NCBI GenBank assembly: GCA_963556195.1
Contig: CAUVYP010000593.1
Location: forward strand, 62,001 to 126,000
Length of the DNA stretch: 64,000 nucleotides
Direction of reading: 5' to 3'
Source: Sepiola atlantica
Taxonomy: Eukaryota; Mollusca; Cephalopoda; Sepiida; Sepiolidae
A program made the position numbers and the translations under genes. Numbering within the stretch: position 1 is the first letter of the stretch; every line of letters begins with the position of its first letter. The notes under the pieces were generated by a model, which searched no databases, was not told the origin of the DNA, and was given only the letters and a program-made list of their open reading frames with translations. Positions 62,534 to 64,000 of this stretch are shown here, one piece after another.

Positions 62534-64000
62534 TTAGCGCGTTTTAAAGTTGATATCGCTTTTGTTTATAACTTCCACATTTATTCGAATTGTGCAACGA
62601 AACTTTGCAGACAGTCTCGAATAGGCCTTTTCTACTGAAGTACTAAGTTTCAGAAGTGCAGTTCTTGTACTGCCGGAGATATGTCGATACAAACTGAATA
62701 CGCAAAACATCAACAAAATTTAGCGCGTTTTAAAGTTGATATCGCTTTTGTTTATAACTTCCACATTTATTCGAATTGTGCAACGAAACTTTGCAGACAG
62801 TCTCAAATAGGCCTTTTCTACTGAAGTACCAAGTTTCAGAAGTTCAGCTCTTGTACTGCCGGAGATATGTCGATACAAACTGAATACGCAAAACATCAAC
62901 AAAATTTAGCGCGTTTTAAAGTTGATATCGCTTTTGTTTATAACTTCCACATTTATTCGAATTGTGCAACGAAACTTTGCAGACAGTCTCGAATAGGCCT
63001 TTTCTACTGAAGTACCAAGTTTAAGAAGTGCAGCTCTTGTACTGCCGGAGATATGTCGATACAAACTGAATACGCAAAACATCAACAAAATTTAGCGCGT
63101 TTTAAAGTTGATATCGCTTTTGTTTATAACTTCCACATTTATTCGAATTGTGCAACGAAACTTTGCAGACAGTCGCGGTTACACATTTTCTACTGAAGTA
63201 CCAAGTTTCAGAAGTGCAGCTCTTGTACTGCCGGAGATATGTCGATACAAACTGAATACGCAAAACATCAACAAAATTTAGCGCGTTTTAAAGTTGATAT
63301 CGCTTTTGTTTATAACTTCCACATTTATTCGAATTGTGCAACGAAACTTTGCAGACAGTCTCGAATAGGCCTTGTCTACTGAAGTATTAAGTTTCAGAAG
63401 TGTAGCTCTTGTACTGCCGGAGATATGTCGATACAAACTGAATACGCAAAACATCAACAAAATTTAGCGCGTTTTAAAGTTGATATCGCTTTTGTTTATA
63501 ACTTCCACATTTATTCGAATTGTGCAACGAAACTTTGCAGACAGTCGCGGAGACACATTTTCTACTGAAGTACCAAGTTTCAGAAGTGCAGCTCTTGTAC
63601 TGCCGGAGATATGTCGATACAAACTGAATACGCAAAACATCAACAAAATTTAGCGCGTTTTAAAGTTGATATCGCTTTTGTTTATAACTTCCACATTTAT
63701 TCGAATTGTGCAACGAAACTTTGCAGACAGTCGCGGAGACACATTTTCTACTGAAGTACCAAGTTTTAGAAGTGCAGCTTTTGTACTGCCGGAGATATGT
63801 CGATACAAACTGAATACGCAAAACATCAACAAAATTTCGCGCATTTTAACGTTGATATCGCTTTTGTTTATAACTTCCACATTTATTCGAATTGTGCAAC
63901 GAAACTTTGCAGACAGTCTCGAATAGGCCTTTTCTACTGAAGTACCAAGTTTCAGAAGTGCAGCTCTTGTACTGCCGGAGATATGTCGATACAAACTGAA
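62534..64000. repeat. Copy of 54348-55814 (offset 8186)
   Basis: Order B, B' (agttcagctc), B, E, F, A, A and the start of the next unit as at 54348-55814, including the rare gaagttcagctc at 54656 and 62842 and cgcattttaacg at the end. Private changes include aggccttgtc near 63371. The copy runs off the right edge. Confidence 0.87.

Larger units (their letters stand above)
1..64000. repeat. Satellite DNA array, 186-bp monomer, about 344 copies in direct tandem
   Basis: Every line of the window is the same unit repeated head to tail in one orientation. Full monomers run from 30 to 63835 (343 units) with partial units at both edges. The unit begins ttagcgcgttttaaagttg and ends acgcaaaacatcaacaaaat. 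Length is very strict: 323 units of 186 bp, 14 of 187 bp (10 with the same inserted t, at 2634, 6355, 16959, 20680, 22727, 25146, 27379, 54161, 56580 and 62347, plus 11006, 39655, 41143 and 52301) and 6 of 185 bp (38168, 40772, 43562, 46723, 51000, 53790). Strict length, homogeneity and HOR structure are typical of centromeric or pericentromeric satellites; the chromosomal location is inference. No interruption by genes or mobile elements is visible anywhere, so stretches without genes here are all satellite. Confidence 0.98.

Noticed and set aside
1..64000. CRISPR-like repeat and spacer layout (conserved 130 bp, variable 55 bp)
   Set aside because: The variable block is a limited set of related variants differing by a few bases, not unrelated spacers. 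The repeat is far too long, and there are no cas genes.
1..64000. Tandem repeat coding for a repetitive structural protein
   Set aside because: No frame is open across the array; the best frame has a stop in almost every unit and several indels break the frame.
1..64000. Transposon, LTR or terminal inverted repeat inside the array
   Set aside because: The phase of the 186-bp unit can be followed without a break from 30 to 64000 with net +8 bases, leaving no room for an insertion.
1..64000. Bacterial, plasmid or phage origin
   Set aside because: 64 kb of one noncoding 186-bp unit with nested higher-order repeats has no counterpart I know of in prokaryotic replicons and fits eukaryotic heterochromatin.
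1..64000. Assignment to a named species or satellite family
   Set aside because: I do not recognise the monomer, and naming one without a database search would be a guess.

Overview
The whole 64-kb window is one uninterrupted tandem satellite array in direct orientation. The repeat unit is about 186 bp. Walking the phase of the unit across the window gives 343 complete monomers, from 30 to 63835, with a 29-bp partial unit at the left edge and a 165-bp partial at the right edge. The length census balances: 323 monomers of 186 bp, 14 of 187 bp and 6 of 185 bp, net +8 bases. I see no gene, tRNA, rRNA, transposon, CRISPR array or unique sequence, and neither edge of the array is in view. Hand-counted GC of a reference monomer (588-773) is 71/186, about 38%.

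The organism cannot be named from this sequence. An array of nucleosome-scale monomers with higher-order repeat (HOR) structure points to a eukaryotic chromosome, most likely centromeric, pericentromeric or other heterochromatin. The monomer keeps 10 CpG where base composition predicts about 6.8. That fits a lineage with little germline CpG methylation (many insects or nematodes) better than a vertebrate, but this is weak evidence.

Monomers fall into two families, separated by a variable block at monomer bases 81-135 (base 1 = first t of ttagcgcg). Family A carries gtcgcggagacacat and family B carries gtctcgaataggcct; they often alternate, as expected from an ancestral 372-bp dimer. Marker subtypes used below are: C (cctcttgtactacag, followed by cacc), D (cagagacacatgttctactgg), E (cggttacac), F (attaag...gtgtagc), G (gatgtacc...cacaag), H (cgtggagacacattctc), I (gagagtcgcgg), J (187 bp, tttctag) and K (gcattgtgcaaag). 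B' is B with tctcaaatagg.

Layout. (1) 0-28 kb, zone L: HOR units of 11 to 17 monomers built on F-A-...-H-B'-A-J-B-B'-E. It includes a duplicated segment of at least 7.8 kb (1-7790 and 14326-22115) in which I found no difference, and a 7-mer repeat at 9.5-12 kb. (2) 28-32 kb, zone X: trimer cassettes C-D-B repeated at 558 bp. (3) 32-51.7 kb, zone M: markers H and J are absent and I, K and a 185-bp deletion monomer appear; it contains a perfect-looking 2418-bp tandem duplication and interleaved 2604-, 3161- and 3719-bp repeats. (4) 51.9-57 kb: zone L material returns. (5) 57-61 kb: zone X material returns, expanded by a 1488-bp (8-mer) tandem duplication. (6) 61.2-64 kb: zone L material again.

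Because 186 is divisible by 3, every frame is preserved from monomer to monomer, so the array is full of repeated 60-codon open frames (up to 184 codons where a stop is lost). I regard these as by-products of the repeat, not genes. I found no protein-coding or defence-type system. What merits a second look is the nested HOR mosaic and the chimeric monomers that record unequal exchange.
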